Shown: positions 10,997-25,704 of the stretch, one piece after another
How positions within the stretch are numbered: the first letter of the stretch is position 1
Layout of the letters: the number at the start of each line of letters is the position of its first letter
NCBI GenBank assembly: GCA_020746835.1
Contig: JAGPNK010000018.1
Span: 1-64,000, forward strand
Direction: 5' to 3'
Length of the DNA: 64,000 nt
DNA from: Stachybotrys elegans
Taxonomy: Eukaryota; Ascomycota; Sordariomycetes; Hypocreales; Stachybotryaceae
Notes under the pieces: generated by a model
What the model was told of the DNA's origin: nothing
What the model saw: the letters and a program-made list of their open reading frames with translations, nothing else
Database searches by the model: none
Made by a program: the position numbers and the translations under genes

Positions 10997-11650
10997 CTGC
11001 AGGTGCGCGCCGAGTCGCTGCCGCGGAATCTGAGCCCGATATCAACGAGATGGAGATGATATCCCTGGGAAGAAATTGGTAAAGCTGGGACGGCAACAAC
11101 AGTGAGCTTTTGGCAGTATGCCAAACGAGATGGGAGTAAAGTTCGTTGGACCGCTCAATGCTTGGCAATGACTGGACGCAGTGAGCTAAGCCCCTGCTTG
11201 GCATATTTGCCGCCATTCCACGTGAATCCTCGAGCACCGCCTCTGGCGTTCCCGAAGGTAGCCACCATGTCTTGACTTGCTCCGACTTACGTAGCAGCGA
11301 ATAAGCACTGCCGCCGTCTGAACCGACTTTAATTATAGCGAGAGGATATGAGTCACAGCGAGGGCTTTGCAAGGCGGTAGCTGAATGGTGAGGCCATCCT
11401 GGCATGCCTTCATGTATCTGACAGATTATGTTTAGCACTTACCAGCCAGAGTATGGGGTCCTGTAGAGCCGTGGGAATGCGGCAGGTTCGATGGAGCGGC
11501 GCGGACTTGTCGTCGGGTCGGGACGCTGTGGTTATCTGCCGAACCCGCGAGCGTGAGACACTGGAGGCGCCATTAGCCAGGCCCGCCATCTCCTGTAAAG
11601 CCAAGAGGGGCTGACCCCGTCGCGACACCTCGGCCGTTTATAATACCCGA

Positions 11651-12600
11651 TTGTCTCTCCGACTTGATACGGGCTACCCATGTATTGTCTTCAATCCTTC
11701 GCCAAGTATCGCTCAAAAGAAGATCACGAAGAGCGGGCGGACGGTTCGCGTCCAGGGCGTTCCTCTGGGTTGGGATAAAAACCGCCTTGCAATATTCTTG
11801 ACTGAATCTTTCGGCACAGTGCCGACCATAAAATCCCTTGCTCAGGAGGTTCAAGGGGGCGTACAGTCTGCCACAGCCTCTTTCCAAACTGCGTCGGACG
11901 TCCCCAAACTCCCAATGTCCATCAAATTACCCACATTGTCAAAGGAAGAGGCGTCACGCCCCGCCTCTCTTCAAGTTGATAATAACTTCTATGGCGTGAC
12001 GACACTCTTTATACCTAAGGAGGCCGACGACCGAGTCGAGTAAGTGGACCGAGACCAGATAAAAGAGCGCGCTAATCATTCATTACAGCGTCATTGCACT
12101 TCCGGGTCTTGGTGGCCACGCCTTCGAATCTTTCAAGCACCCGCCTGATGAGTATATGGGGCTGCGCGATACCCTTCCACAGGATCTCACCAACGACGCC
12201 ACAGGTCAGCCAATGGCACGTGTGATGACATTTGGATATGAATCGGGCGTTGCAGGAAGCAACCTGGAAGGCCTAGCCACTAGGCTGCACCATAGCTTGC
12301 TTCCACTAGTTGCTACGCCAATCGCACGGCCAGTTATATTTGTCGCTCACGGTTTTGGTGGGTTAGTCCTTAAACAGGTGGGCAGTTTCTTCACCTCATT
12401 GTTATTACTTAGTTGTTGACGCGATATAGGCACTTGTATCACTCTCGAAATTGGAGAATGAGAAGGACCACAAACTCCTTCAAGCAGGCCATGGATTTCT
12501 CTTCTTCGGCATCCCGCATGCTGGCATGGATAAAGCAACTCAGCTGGCATGCCATATGGACCTGGTTGCGCAAGAAGGCAGACTACCGCGACGCAGATGA
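11651..12600 (+). pseudogene. Truncated NLR-type protein, alpha/beta-hydrolase N-terminal part
   Basis: Three exons fit: about 11651-12039, 12090-12377 (first bases 12089) and 12430-12600, with introns of 49 and 52 nt. The first carries an RVQGVPLGWDKNRLAIFL segment and an LxLDxxFxGxTTLF-like stretch. The second has VIALPGLGGHAFESFK, then ARVMTFGYESGVAGSNLE and the nucleophile-elbow region VAHGFGGLVLKQ. The third has FLFFGIPHAGMD. This order is that of the DUF676/SesB-like hydrolase domain at the front of many fungal NACHT, TPR or ankyrin proteins. The elbow has Gly where a catalytic Ser would be expected, so it may be a non-catalytic variant. The frame meets TGA at 12598 and the AT block begins 90 bp later, so the nucleotide-binding and repeat domains are missing. 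No in-frame ATG starts exon 1; a 5' exon may lie upstream. Confidence 0.65.
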
Positions 12601-12689
12601 CATGTCTTCCCTGTTTCGACAATACAGAATAAAGGATAAGAGGCTCCTCGGTTCCAGCCTTAAAACTAGAGGAGTTCTGGGCTTAAAAG

Positions 12690-15600
12690 GGTAAAGTAGT
12701 AATGGCGACTGCAATTATACTTCCTAGTAACTACTAGGAGAGGTTAGCTAGGCTAATATACTTAGTTTCTATTTGCTTTAATTATTAAACCTATTATAAT
12801 AATCTTTTAAACTTATAATAAGCTACTTATAAACTTCTATATAAAAAAGCTAGCTTATATAACTATATAATTACTTTAGTTAACTTTATTTTATAATTAG
12901 TATTAATTTTATATAAGGTATTTCTTTAAGTATTATAAAGCGCTCTTTATATATATAATCTATATACCCCTTAATTTAAATTAGTATATAAAGTAACTTT
13001 AAACCCTTTTTTATTTAAAGCTATATTAAATAAATGCTCTATTAGTAGCCTAAAGTAATATTATAGGCTTTTCTAGTATTATTAAAGCTTTCTACTAGTA
13101 TTATAATACTTTTTATCTAGGTATAAATTATAGTTATAATTATAATAAGGCTTTTATAGTATTAGTAACTTTATTTAATAAGTTAACTAAAGCTTTTTAA
13201 CTAGGCACTATTAGTTAGAGTCTTTTATTTAATCCCGCTTTAACTCTCTCTTAACATTCTATTATATTACATGCCTATATATATATAGCTTATAATATTA
13301 TAGCTATTTATAGTTTAATTACTTAGCTATTTAATTAATTAGCTACTCTATATATAAGGGCAGTTTAATAATAGCCTTATTATTATTTTTCTTTACTATT
13401 TATAACTATATTAGTTATTAAAGTATTATATACTATTTTTATTATTTATTTATTTTTTACTATTTATACTTTATATTATATACTCTTTTCTTTATTATAC
13501 TAAATAAATATTAAAAATATTATAATTAAAGACTTAATTATAATTAAGAATATTAGTAAAGTTAATAATAAGTTTTTTATATAGTTAAATTATTATTAGT
13601 AAAAGTGAAAAGATAATATTAAATTTATATTATAGTGTTTTAAACTATAGTATTTTGCCTTTTTAAAATAATTATAATAAAAAACTAATATAGAATATAA
13701 CTAATAATTATTAGTTTAAAATATAAGTATAAAAATACTATAGACTCTAAGGTAATTTTATAATAGTATTTTTAAAGTAGTAATTATTATAGTTTATAAT
13801 ATAAACTCTTTTTTTATATAGACCCTATTTAGAAATATATTTATATTAAATAATATTATTTTTATTAATTTTATTTTCTTAAAATACTAACTTTTATAAA
13901 ACTAGGAATTTAATAAATAATTAATAAAAGAACTATATTTATTTTAAGCTATATATAAAATACTACTTTTAAAGGCTTTACTATTTTTAATAAATTTAAT
14001 TATAAGTTTTATATTTTATAATATAATTATAAATTAATTTAGACTTATTATAAAATTAGTTTTCTTTATTTACTTTAAGTATATAATTAATAATTAAATC
14101 TTTTTTACTATAGTAAAGAAATTTAACTTTAATAATTTTTATATAATAAAAAAAGAGTATAAAAATAAAATATTATACTTTTATATTATTAAAAAGTAAT
14201 TAAAGAAGTATAATATTAAAGATTTATAATATTTTAATATTAAAAAGTTTTATTTAAATATTAGAAAACTTATAACTAACTAGCTATTTAAAAGTACCTT
14301 TATAAATTCTAAAGATAGTTAATATATATAAATAGTAATATATAATAACTAAAGAATACTTTATATAAAATAAAAATAGAATTTTAATTTAAAGTAATTA
14401 TAATTAATAATTAAATTATTTTATTAAAAGATTTTAAGAAAAAATCTTTAAGAAGTTAATATTATATTATTTTAATATTAAAGTCTATATAAATAATAGT
14501 TTTTAAAAAGTAATACTAAATTATATTTTACTAAATATAATTATAATATCCCCTAAGTATAGAGTAAAACTACTTAAGGGAGAAGAGGTATTAATAAGAT
14601 TCTCTCTCTAATTATACTAAGGTTAAATAGATTATATAAATATCTAATTGCCTATTATATAATACACTTAATTATCTATATTAAATTATATTAAGGCTTT
14701 AACTATATAATGTCCCTCTTATAGCTATAGGAACTATAATTATAAATACAGTTATAAATAGACTAATAGTAGTGTAATTAATAAGGTAAAATAGTATTTT
14801 CTATCTATAGAGTAAGGGATGTATTAAATATTATATTGTATTTATATAGCCTAAAACACCTAGTATAAATCCCTTTACTAAGCAGTATAATAGCTATTTT
14901 TACTATTCTAATAGTTTAATAGCCTTCTATTCTTCCCTAGCTAGAATATATTAGTTAATTATAAAGGATAGATAGGCTTTAAGATATAGGTTAGGCTATT
15001 GTATTTTTATAGCCTTTATATACTTAGCTAGTCCATTAGCCTTTTTCTTTTCCCTTTAGTTTTAAAGAGGGTTTAGGTCTAGACATTTAGACTATTATTT
15101 AAAGGGCTTAAAAGCCTTAGTCTATTACTATTAGTAATACTATTTCTTAATAAGTTAAAGAAAGTCTCTTAAAATATATAGACTTACTTAGGCCTAATTA
15201 TTTATAGTTTTAAATAATATAGATTATTCTTAGGGGCTTAAAATATCCCTAGTATTTTAGCTTCTAGTTAAATCTATAGTATTACTAAGTATTATTAATA
15301 AATATTAAATTTAGTGGTATATATATAAAAGAAAGAGAAAGAGAGAGGTAATAGAGAGGGTAAAGGCCTTTTTATATATATTTCTTAAACTCTATTTTAG
15401 GGCTAGGCCTTATATACTAGATTATGTATTCCTAGCTTAATACAGCTATAGCACTATTTATAGCCATAGCTATTATATGCTTCTTTATTACCTAAGGACT
15501 TCCACTGGAATCGCGGTATGTAAGATAGTATCCCGACCTTAGTACATCGCTCTTATACCTTTGCTTTATTAAAGCACACGCCTTATTAGAATATATATAA

Positions 15601-18196
15601 GGGCTAGAGCTAACAAATAGTATATATATACATTAAGAGGCTAGTTTGCTAACTATAGGTCCCCCTAACTATATATACTTATACTTACTACTACTACTAC
15701 TATTATAGCTCCTTTATTATTCTCTAGCTCTAGCTAATAGAAAATATTATTTAATAATCCCTTTATTATTTAATACTATTCTTTAGTTCTATAAGTAGTA
15801 AGGCTACTATTATTTATATATACTATTATTCTTTTTTCTATACTAAATATACCTACTATATAATTGTATTATTTCTTTTTTACTATTTTTTCTAGCTTAC
15901 TTTAAATTTATTTTTATACTTTATTATTAATTAAATAAATTCCTTATATTATATACTTTCTTTATAACTTCTTAGTATTATATACTTTTTTATAATATAC
16001 ATTCCTTTATAATTTAATATATAGCTTTTATATATAACTATAGCTTTTAATATATTATTTATACTTTAATTACTATAGTTTATTTAACTCTTTATAATAT
16101 TATATTATAAAGGCATTAAATATATAATTTAATAGTAAAAGTAATTAATTTAAAAACTAATTTAAAAAACCAATTAAAACCCCTAATTAAAAAAACTAAG
16201 TTAAATAGTTAATATTTACTATTACTTTTAATATATTCTAACTCTATCTTTAGCTTTTTCTTTAGATTTTTATTCCTTTCTTTATTTTTTTTTAAGCTTT
16301 AAGTATAATCTTTTATTAAAATTACTATATATTAAAAACATATAAAAGTCATTTTATTTATAAACTATTAATAATACTATTATTAAACTATTAAAAAGAA
16401 CTTACTTTAATAATAATATTATTAGAAATATAAATAAAAATAGTAGCTAGAGCTATTATAGTTAATAAAGTAAAAAAGAGATTTTATCCCTTTATTATAT
16501 TATTACTATTATTATTATTTAATTCTATATTAGTAAATATAAGTTTAAGTAATATAAGTAAGGAATTCTTTTCTTTTAAATTAAAAACTTAAAGACTTTA
16601 TATAATTATAAACTACTTTATTAATAGTTTAAAGTAATAGCTTTTTTAATACTAATAACTTTATAATTATAATTAGTTAAAGCTTTCTATTAATATTATA
16701 ATACTCTCTATTTAAATATAAATTTTAATAAGGCTTTTATAATATAATCTTATTTAATAAATTAACTAAAGCTTTTTAATTAAATACTATTAAAGCCTTT
16801 TATTTAGTTTAGTATATATATTTATTCCCTTTTAAATATAAGGTTTAAAAGGCTTATACTGTTTTTTTTTTACTATTCTTTCTAGTTTATTTTAAATCTA
16901 TTTTTATATACTATTACGAACTAAATAAGTTCTCTATATTATATACTTTCTCTATAGCTTTTTTATATTATATACCTTTTTATATAGCTATAGTTTCTTT
17001 ATAATATATACTTTTATATATAACTATAGCTTTTAATATATTATATACTTTTATATATAATTATAACTTTTAATATATTATTTATTTATTCTCTTTATAC
17101 TAGTATTAGTATTTAATTAAATATTATATTATAGAGATATTAAATATATAATTTAGTAAAAAAATAGTAAAAGTAATTAATTTAAAAACTAATTTAAAAA
17201 ACTAATTAAAAACTCTAATTAAAAAACTAAGCTAAATATAAAAGCTTTTTTAAAGTAACTTTAATTATCTTTTAAGTTTTATTTTAAAGCTCTATATTTA
17301 TTTATAGCTATTTTTAATATAGTTAGCTTTTATTACTAGTCTTTTAAATAGCTTTTTAAATAGCTTAAAGCTTTTTTTTAACTCTTTTTTCTAGGCTTTA
17401 GTTATAATTCTTTATTAAAATTACTATATACTAAAAGTATATAAAAGTTATTCTATTACTATTAGTAATACTATTATTAAATAGCTTAGAGAAAATTACT
17501 TAAAAGAACTTACTTTAATAATAATATTATTAAAGATATAAATAGAAATAGTAGCTAGAGTTATTATAGTTACTAAAGTAGCTTTAATAAAGGGATTTTA
17601 TTCCTTTACTATATTATTACTATTATTATTATTTAATTCTATATTAATATTAATCTTAGTAAATGTTTAAGTAATATAAATAAGAAATTCTTCTCTTTTA
17701 AGCTAAGGGCTTAAGGGCTTTATATAGCTATAAACTATAAAATAAACTTTTCTTTATTAATAGTCTAAAGTAATATTATAGGCTTTTTTAATATTATTAG
17801 TTAAAGCTTTTTATTAGTATTACTAATAGTACTTTCTATTTAAATATAAGTTATAATAAGGCTTTTATAATAACTCTATTTAATAAGTTAACTAAAGCTT
17901 TCTAGTTAAATACTATTAGTTAGAGCCTTTTATTTAGTTTAGTATATATATTTATTATTTTACTTAATATTCTATTATATTATATACCTATATATACTTA
18001 GTATAGTTTATAATAGTATTTATAGCTATTTATAATTTAATTACTTAGCCATTTAGTTAGTTAGCTACTTTATATATAAGGGTAGTTTAATAATGGCTTT
18101 ATTATTATTTTTCTTTACTATTTATACTTTATACTATATATTCTTTTCTTTATTATACTATTTATTTAGTTTTATATATTTATATAATTTAGTATA
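12690..18196. repeat. RIP-degraded AT-rich repeat block B
   Basis: Extreme AT content, TpA-rich. Sub-blocks: about 12900-13505 matches the end of the unit seen at 2210-2760. About 14545-15865 matches 1-1240. About 15866-16820 and 16825-18190 are two tandem copies of the unit also seen at 1440-2780. The piece 13510-14545 has no visible counterpart in the window. A short patch at 15490-15560 keeps some CpG and is less mutated. No gene survives. Confidence 0.8.
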
Positions 18197-18201
18197 CTAT
18201 T

Positions 18202-18576
18202 TGTAATAATCCAGTCTATTTTAGTCTTAGATAGGTAAAAGTAAATTAGTAACTAAAGTCCTAAAGGGCTAAGTTAGGTTTATATTATAATATTAGTTAT
18301 AGCATTATATTTAGTAATATACTATTTACTAAGAGTAGGAGTATAACTAAGTTATATTAATAGCTAGTAAGTACTTCTAAGGGACTTATAGTACTTACTA
18401 GCTTCTATATATTTATATAGTCTATAGAGGTTAATAGTAACCAATTACTATTAATTATAGTATATTAATATATAGAAGGTTATTTAGAGTTAACTAATAT
18501 TAATTATATACTATTAGCCTATATATATTATATAATCCATAGTTCTATAACCTTCTCTATTAGTTAGATTATAATA
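18202..18576 (-). repeat. 3' LTR of the gypsy element
   Basis: Begins TGTAATAATCC and ends near TTATAATA; it aligns over its whole length with 25705-26079. CTATT at 18197-18201 is the left target duplication. Differences from the partner are almost all C/T and G/A. Confidence 0.9.
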
Positions 18577-21500
18577 TAATGCCTCTTTTAAATAGTTTAG
18601 TTTTTAAAACTACTTTTTATAACTACTTTAGTTTAGTAAGCAACCTTCTTTCTTTATTACTATATCTTTATATATTACTAAGTATATATCTAGGCCTAAA
18701 GTAATTACTAAGTGCCATTATACTATTACTACTTATATAAATAAATTTAGTTTTAAAATACCTTACTATATACCTTGTTTTTATTTAAACTACCCTTATA
18801 TTATTACTAAAAGCAAGTATTAGTATAACTACTATATTAAATTAAAGTAGGTAGATTATAACTTTAGTAGTATTTCTATATAAGTTTATAAGTTATTTTT
18901 TCTATTTATATTATGCTTATTTCTAATAGATTATAAGTTACTTATATTTTTTATAAAAAGAATTATTTAGAGAAGTAAAAAAAGTAGGTAAAGATAGATT
19001 TTCTAGAGGCCTTAGTCTATTTATAGTACCTTTATTAATAAAAAAAGCACTTTATACTAAAGTAGTGGAAATACTTTATTATAGTATAGAAGATTTAGAT
19101 AAGCTAAAGGCAGTAGAGACTATAGAGGTCTAAAAGTATAAGACCCTTCTATCTAAGGTATAATTATTAAAGAATCACACCTCTATTAACTAGAGCTCTC
19201 TATTAGACCCCTCTAGCTCTAATTTTGGTATTATATCTTTAAATACTTCTATATTTTCTTTTAAGTATTTATAAAGTATTGTAAAGGTTCCTATATATTA
19301 TCTATATTAGGGTAGTTTTTCTATTTAATATAGTATTTTACTTATCTATCTTTTATTCATAAATCTAGGATTTTTTGACTTTTTATTCTTCTTATAGTAT
19401 AATAACTAGGTTTAATTATTTCCTAATATATATTATATTTACTATAGTCTCCAGTAGGAATATATAGAAAACTAAGTATATTTATAATTTATTTAGTATA
19501 TTAAGTCAATAGTTATCTTTACTAATTTTCTCTATAATTTTATAGAGTCCTAGATATTAAATATTAAGTTTTTTATTTAGCTATATTATTAAAATGTTTT
19601 TTATTATAAAATAGACTATATCTTTCTCTAAAAAAGTCAGTCCTTTTAATCTTTTCTTATTATAGTATTTAGCTATTTATTACTATATAAAGGAAAGTTG
19701 TTTTTATAATTCATTATAGAGGTTCTTTAAGTCCTCTGCTTTAATGATTGCTTTTAGTATATTTAGTTCTTCTCTAGTCTTATAGAATAGTTCTAATATA
19801 AACCTAAAGTTAGCTATTACTAGGGTTATTTTTATACTTTTGCTAACTACTATATTATAAGTATATTATACTATAGGTAGTTTTTCTAGCTAGTTATTTT
19901 ATTTATAATTAATATAGTATTATAGGTATACTTCTAGCGTTTAGTTTATTTATTTAGTTTATTTATCTACTAATGGTCTCTAGGCTATTATAAGCTTATA
20001 GTTTAGTTTCATTTTAGCCATAAGGCTTTGCTAAAACTTAAATATAAATGGCAGTTCTTTATCTAAGATAATATTATTTAATAACCTATATATACTAATA
20101 ATTATTTATAAAAGATATAGAAAAACTATTTTATATCTATTGCTTTTTAGTATAGTATAAAGTAGAAAAACTTTATAAGTCTATTTATAATAATAAAAAT
20201 ACTATTATATACTACTCTAATAGTAGGATTATATAATAGAAATAGTTTTATAATAAAGTCTATTAATATTAAGTCTTATAATTATATAGGGACTAATAGG
20301 GGTTATAGTAGCCTATATAGTTTGTAGTATTATGCCTTATTAATTATATATTCATGGTATTTCTTAATGGCTTTCTTAACTTATTTCTTTATTCTAGAGA
20401 AGGTATATTTTCCTTTAAGTTATTCTATTATTTTATTTACTCTAGGGTATTTATAAAGTGATAATTTATATATCTCTTTAATAAGTCTAGATTATTTAGC
20501 TTTATCTTTAATAATAGTAGGTTTAATTTATTATATTAGTATAATTTTTACTTATTTGTTTTTATTATTAAGTTATTATTTTACTTCTATGATTTTTAGT
20601 ATATAGTAATTATATTATATAGCAAGGTTTTTAAAGTATATATTAGTATTGTTATTTAGTTTATAGACCTTTTTAAATTCTTACTTTACTTTCTTATAGT
20701 ATTTCTAGTAGTACTATTCCGTAATATAGTACTTAGATTAGTAAAATAGAGTTATCCTTCTATTAAAGTATTATTTTATTTCTTACTTTAGAATATATTA
20801 TGTATAAAATAATAGAAAGTAATTTAGTCCTAGTTATTATAATTCCTATAGGTATTCTTATAGTGGCATTAGTAACTTTATTATGCTTCTAATTTATCTA
20901 TAGTGTCCTTCTAGTGTTTTTTCCAGTAACTATTCCTTAATTAGGGTTTGTTTTATATTAAAGTCTAGCCTTTAACTAATAGCATTTACTTTATTATTCT
21001 TTATTTCTTTCTAGTGGATTATAATATAGTTAAATTCTAATATATATTTTATATATTTAATTATTATTTACTAAGTTACTAAGTTATTATAAAGTATATA
21101 ATATTTTTATAGTCTATATAGATCTTAACTTAATGTTTGCTTCTAAGTATATAATACCTAAATTCTTTTATAGTATTAATAATTACTAAGAATTCTTTAT
21201 TATAAATTGGATAGTTAAGTTCTAGTCTATAGAGCTTATATAAGTAAAACACAATTAGGTATAGTTTGCTATCTTTATTATATTATTTAATCTATACTCT
21301 AAGGGTAAAGTCTAAGGTATTAGTTTCTAATTCTATTTCTTTATTAAAGTTAAATATCTTAAATACTGGCTTACTAAGAATAAGTCCTTTAATATATTTA
21401 AATGCCTTCTATTATAGTTTATTTTAATGTTAGGTAAAATTGTTATTAGTGACTTTCTTCTTTATTAGGTTTATAAGGGATATAGCAATTTTACTAAAGT

Positions 21501-24500
21501 CCCTAAGGAACTTTTAGTAATAGTTAGTAAATTTTAGAAAGGCTTATATTTCTTTAATATTAGTGAGTTTCTTCTATTTAGTAACTACTATAATTTTCTT
21601 AGGGTTATATAGATTTCATTATGAAATATAATATATTCTAGAAATTCTACTTTTTCTATATAGAACTTGCTTTTCTCTAGCTCTATAATAGGTTTGTATC
21701 TTTAAGTAGTTTAAGTACTATATATATATATTTTATATTCTTTTTTAGTATTTAAGAAGATAAGAATGTTATTAAGGTAGTATACTATAAAGCGGTTAAG
21801 GTACTCCCTTAGAATATTATTAATTATTTTCTAGAATAAGGCTAGTATATTAGTAAGCCTAAAGGGCATTACTAGATACTCAAACAGTCTATACTTTATT
21901 TGGAATACTATCTTCTATTTGTTTTTTTCTTTAATTTAATAAGGTTATAGGCTTCTTTAAGATCTAAGGCTGTAAATATCCTTTTTCTATATATTAGTCT
22001 TTATCTTGCTAATTAATAGAAGTGGTATGTAGTCTTTTAGTATGATTTTATTAAGTTGTTTATAGTTAACTATAAGTTATAATTTGCTATTTTCTTTAGT
22101 ATAAATATAACAGGTATTTACTAAGATTGGAATATCTATATATAATCTCTATATAGGTTTTCTCTAGGTATTCTCTTAGTATATTACTTTCCTTATTATT
22201 AAGGTTATAATAGAGTAGAAACCTAGTTTATCCTGTCTTTAAGGTATATAATATAGTCCTATTATAAGTGTTAGAATAGTCTAGTTTCTAATTCTTTCTT
22301 AAAGAGTTTTTTATACTTCTAGTACTATTATAGAATATTTTTCAGTTTATTTTCTTAGCTATTAGTCTATATCTTTAGGTCTTTATTAAGTTATATAAAT
22401 TAGTATTTAAGAAGTCTAATCATTCTTTAATATTATTTTATATACCCTTTCTATTATTTATATTATATTTCTTTTAGAGGTTATCTCTCCTTTTATCTTT
22501 AACATTCTTATTACTTAAAGTTTAAAATCTCTTATTATAATATTACTAATTATTAGCTATATTACTTTAAAAGGCTTATATCTAGCCAGTATACTAATAA
22601 ATCAATAGGTTATATTATTTAAGCTATAGGTATTCCAGGACTATATTATAGTTTCCAATTAGTATAATATTAAAGGTAATGTCTTGTCTTTATTCTGCTA
22701 TAAAGATTTTAAGTTAATTAGTCTCTTATCTTATATAGCCTCTATTATAGTTAAATATCCTTCCTTAAAAATCTTCTATTAGATACGATTTCTATTTATC
22801 CCTCCATAGTAGCCAGAATTAATTAACAATGCTTAGTTTAATTAGATTCTCTTTAGCTCTACTATCTATAAGGGTAGTAAACTAATTCTTCTCTATCTAT
22901 ATTTGGGTTATTATTTTTAACTATTATATTATTTTTATTAAGCTTATTATTATATATAGAGCCTTTTATTATTTCTTTCTTAGTTATTACTTTGCTTATA
23001 GTCCCTTTATAAACAGTATTATTTATTTTTTATATAGTACTATTAGTTAATTTTAGCTTCTTTATATACTTTATATTTAAAGTACTAATATCTATTTAGT
23101 TTTTCCCTTAATATATATTCTCTATTATATATATATAGTATTAATTATATAATTACTATATTATAGGTAATTTATTCTACCACTCTATATTCTATAAGTT
23201 CTATTATACTATACTACCTTTATAGTGGTCTAGTTATAACTTATATAGAAAAGCAATTATTCTGTATTTCTTTATACTAGTGCTTTTTATAATTATAGTA
23301 ATAGCATGAAATCTATAAAATAGTATAGTATTATTAATAGTATTGGTATAGAATTAGGTTATCTATAGGGTTTTCTATTTAAATATCTATTAGTACTTAT
23401 ACTATAGGAATCCTATATAGATAGAATATTCTACTAGTATTCTATTATTAGGTTATAGTGCCTATTCTTTCTACTATAATCTATACTTCCTCTTGTTCTT
23501 TAGCTCCTACTATCTCTTCTAGTATTAGTATTATTTCCAATATCTATTCTAGGTATTATAGGTTAATATATTATTCTAGTGAGTTTTTATTTATTCTATT
23601 TTACTATTTTTTATAGTTTTTTTTTATTTCTTTAGGGGTAAAGTTAAGGTAGAGATCTACTAGAGTTTAAATAGCTCTTTTCTCTTTATTACTTATTATT
23701 TATTATATAGCTATAATTACTTACTATTCTTCTATAGGGTCTTTTTATTTAATCTTTAGTACTAATAGCTACTTTACTTACTCCCTAAGGTATACTATAT
23801 AGGCTTCTTTCTATTTCTTTTCCTACTTAGCTTCTTACTTAGTAAATTTGCATTGCTATTTCCTTTGCTATTTTCTAATTAACTTAGGTTTATTTATTCT
23901 ATATTAGCTTCTGTATATATTCTATCTAGTATATATAATCTATTCTAGCTTCTTTTTATCTATATTACTTTTATTAACCTTAAATTTCAAGTACTATATA
24001 ACTTTATATTTCTTTTTTATTAACCATTTAGTTATTAGTATTCCAGTATGATTTTTAACTTTAGTAACTACTTTAGTAAGGTTATATATATAGTTTTATA
24101 GGTTTTCATTATAGGGAGTAAATATATATTAGATTATCTTTATATTATATATATATTAGTAATAGTTATTATTATCTAGAGATATAACTTTATCTTTTTA
24201 GTAAAAGTATTTTATTTACCTTTTTAGGTTAAAGTTATCTCTCTATACATTATTATAGATATTCTAATATATAGGTAAAAGAATATTATAATAGGTATTA
24301 TATAGTCTTTCTTTTTAGTGCCATTATGCCTTTATATAGTATATATTCTATCTTAGGTAAAACCCATTGTTCTTTCTATCTTTATATACTTAGTACTAAT
24401 TGTTATAGTATATAGTCCAATATATTGCTTTATATAGGGTTACTCTACTTATTATTATAATTGTCCTAATCCCGGTTTGTTTTTCTATATTAGCTATAGT

Positions 24501-25704
24501 GATTTGCCTTTTCTTAGGTACCTTAAAGTATACCTTTTTATTTATTTTAGAGCTCTAGCATTTATATACAAAGTGTTCCTTCTTACTATAGTTATAGCAT
24601 TCAATAGTCTTTTTATTATACTTCTTTTTCTCTATATTACCAATCTCTATAAATTCTATATATATTCCCTATAAAGTAGTATTATATTTCTTTCTCTAAT
24701 TAGTATTATTATATAGATAAGTAAATACATTATAGTATTTCTTCTTAAGCTCTCTTTAGTAAAGACATTTATTAATATAGATTACTATTATAGTATATTC
24801 TAGTACTATATTAAACAGCTTATTTACTTTTATAAGTTTATTCTTAATTTTGTCTTTTAGTTTAATATAGATAAAGTTAATAATAATCTCTTTATTCCAC
24901 TCTAGAATAGCTTCTAGTTATTATATTTCTCTAATATAGTAAATAGTAGACTTTATTTACTATAGGCTTTTAAGTTTAATAGCTACTTACTATTTTTATT
25001 AATAATACCAAATATATTCTTTATTTAATTTTTAAAATTCTTAAAGCTTTATAGACTTATTTAGTCTTATAGCTATATTTATTCTTTTTATTAGGCTTCT
25101 TACTAAAGAATTCTTATTATTTCTTAAAAACTAAAGTAAATATTTTTTTAATATTCTTTTTAAAGTATATAATAGTAAAATTAATCTTAGCTTCTTTCTT
25201 CTTAAGTATCTTTAAAAAGTAGGTAAAGTAAGTCTTAAGCTATATAAAGAAGTTCTTAATCTTTAAGGGATTTCTATTAAACTTATTAGGTTTATTAATC
25301 TTAAGAATATATCCTTCTTTATATACTCTTTAGTTTTCTTATTCCCTTTTTATATTTATAATTATTTAAGTAGTAATATTTATAATATTAGTAGTAGTAT
25401 TATAAGTATTAATATATTCTAGTAGGATATTATTTTACTACTATAGGGTATTATTTTATTTATTAAGTATATTAATTGCATTCTATATAGCTATAATATT
25501 GTTTAAATACTTTTAGATTAGTTCTCTACTATTATTTATAGTATTAAGGTAGTTTCTAAGTATTTAGAGTTTAGCTTGAATTTTTATATTACTAGGGGAT
25601 ATATTAGCTATTATAGTGTCTTTACTAATCTAAAGTACTATATAGTATTTTTAAGATATTATATAGGTAGTATATAAAAACTATCTAAATAAAAGCTATT
25701 AATA

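Noticed and set aside
10797..11438. 213-codon minus-strand frame
   Set aside because: A different frame over the same stretch has better splice sites and coding look; the long frame has no motif.
14545..18190. CRISPR-like or satellite array in the repeated AT-rich units
   Set aside because: Repeat units are about 1 kb, diverged and RIPed; no short regular repeat-spacer pattern exists.
19350..19620. Chromodomain at the end of the gypsy pol gene
   Set aside because: Some Trp and aromatic residues are suggestive, but the frames do not hold together after RIP; not claimed.
24477..24674. 65-codon plus-strand hydrophobic frame in the AT block
   Set aside because: It is the antisense of the Gag zinc-knuckle part of the gypsy element.
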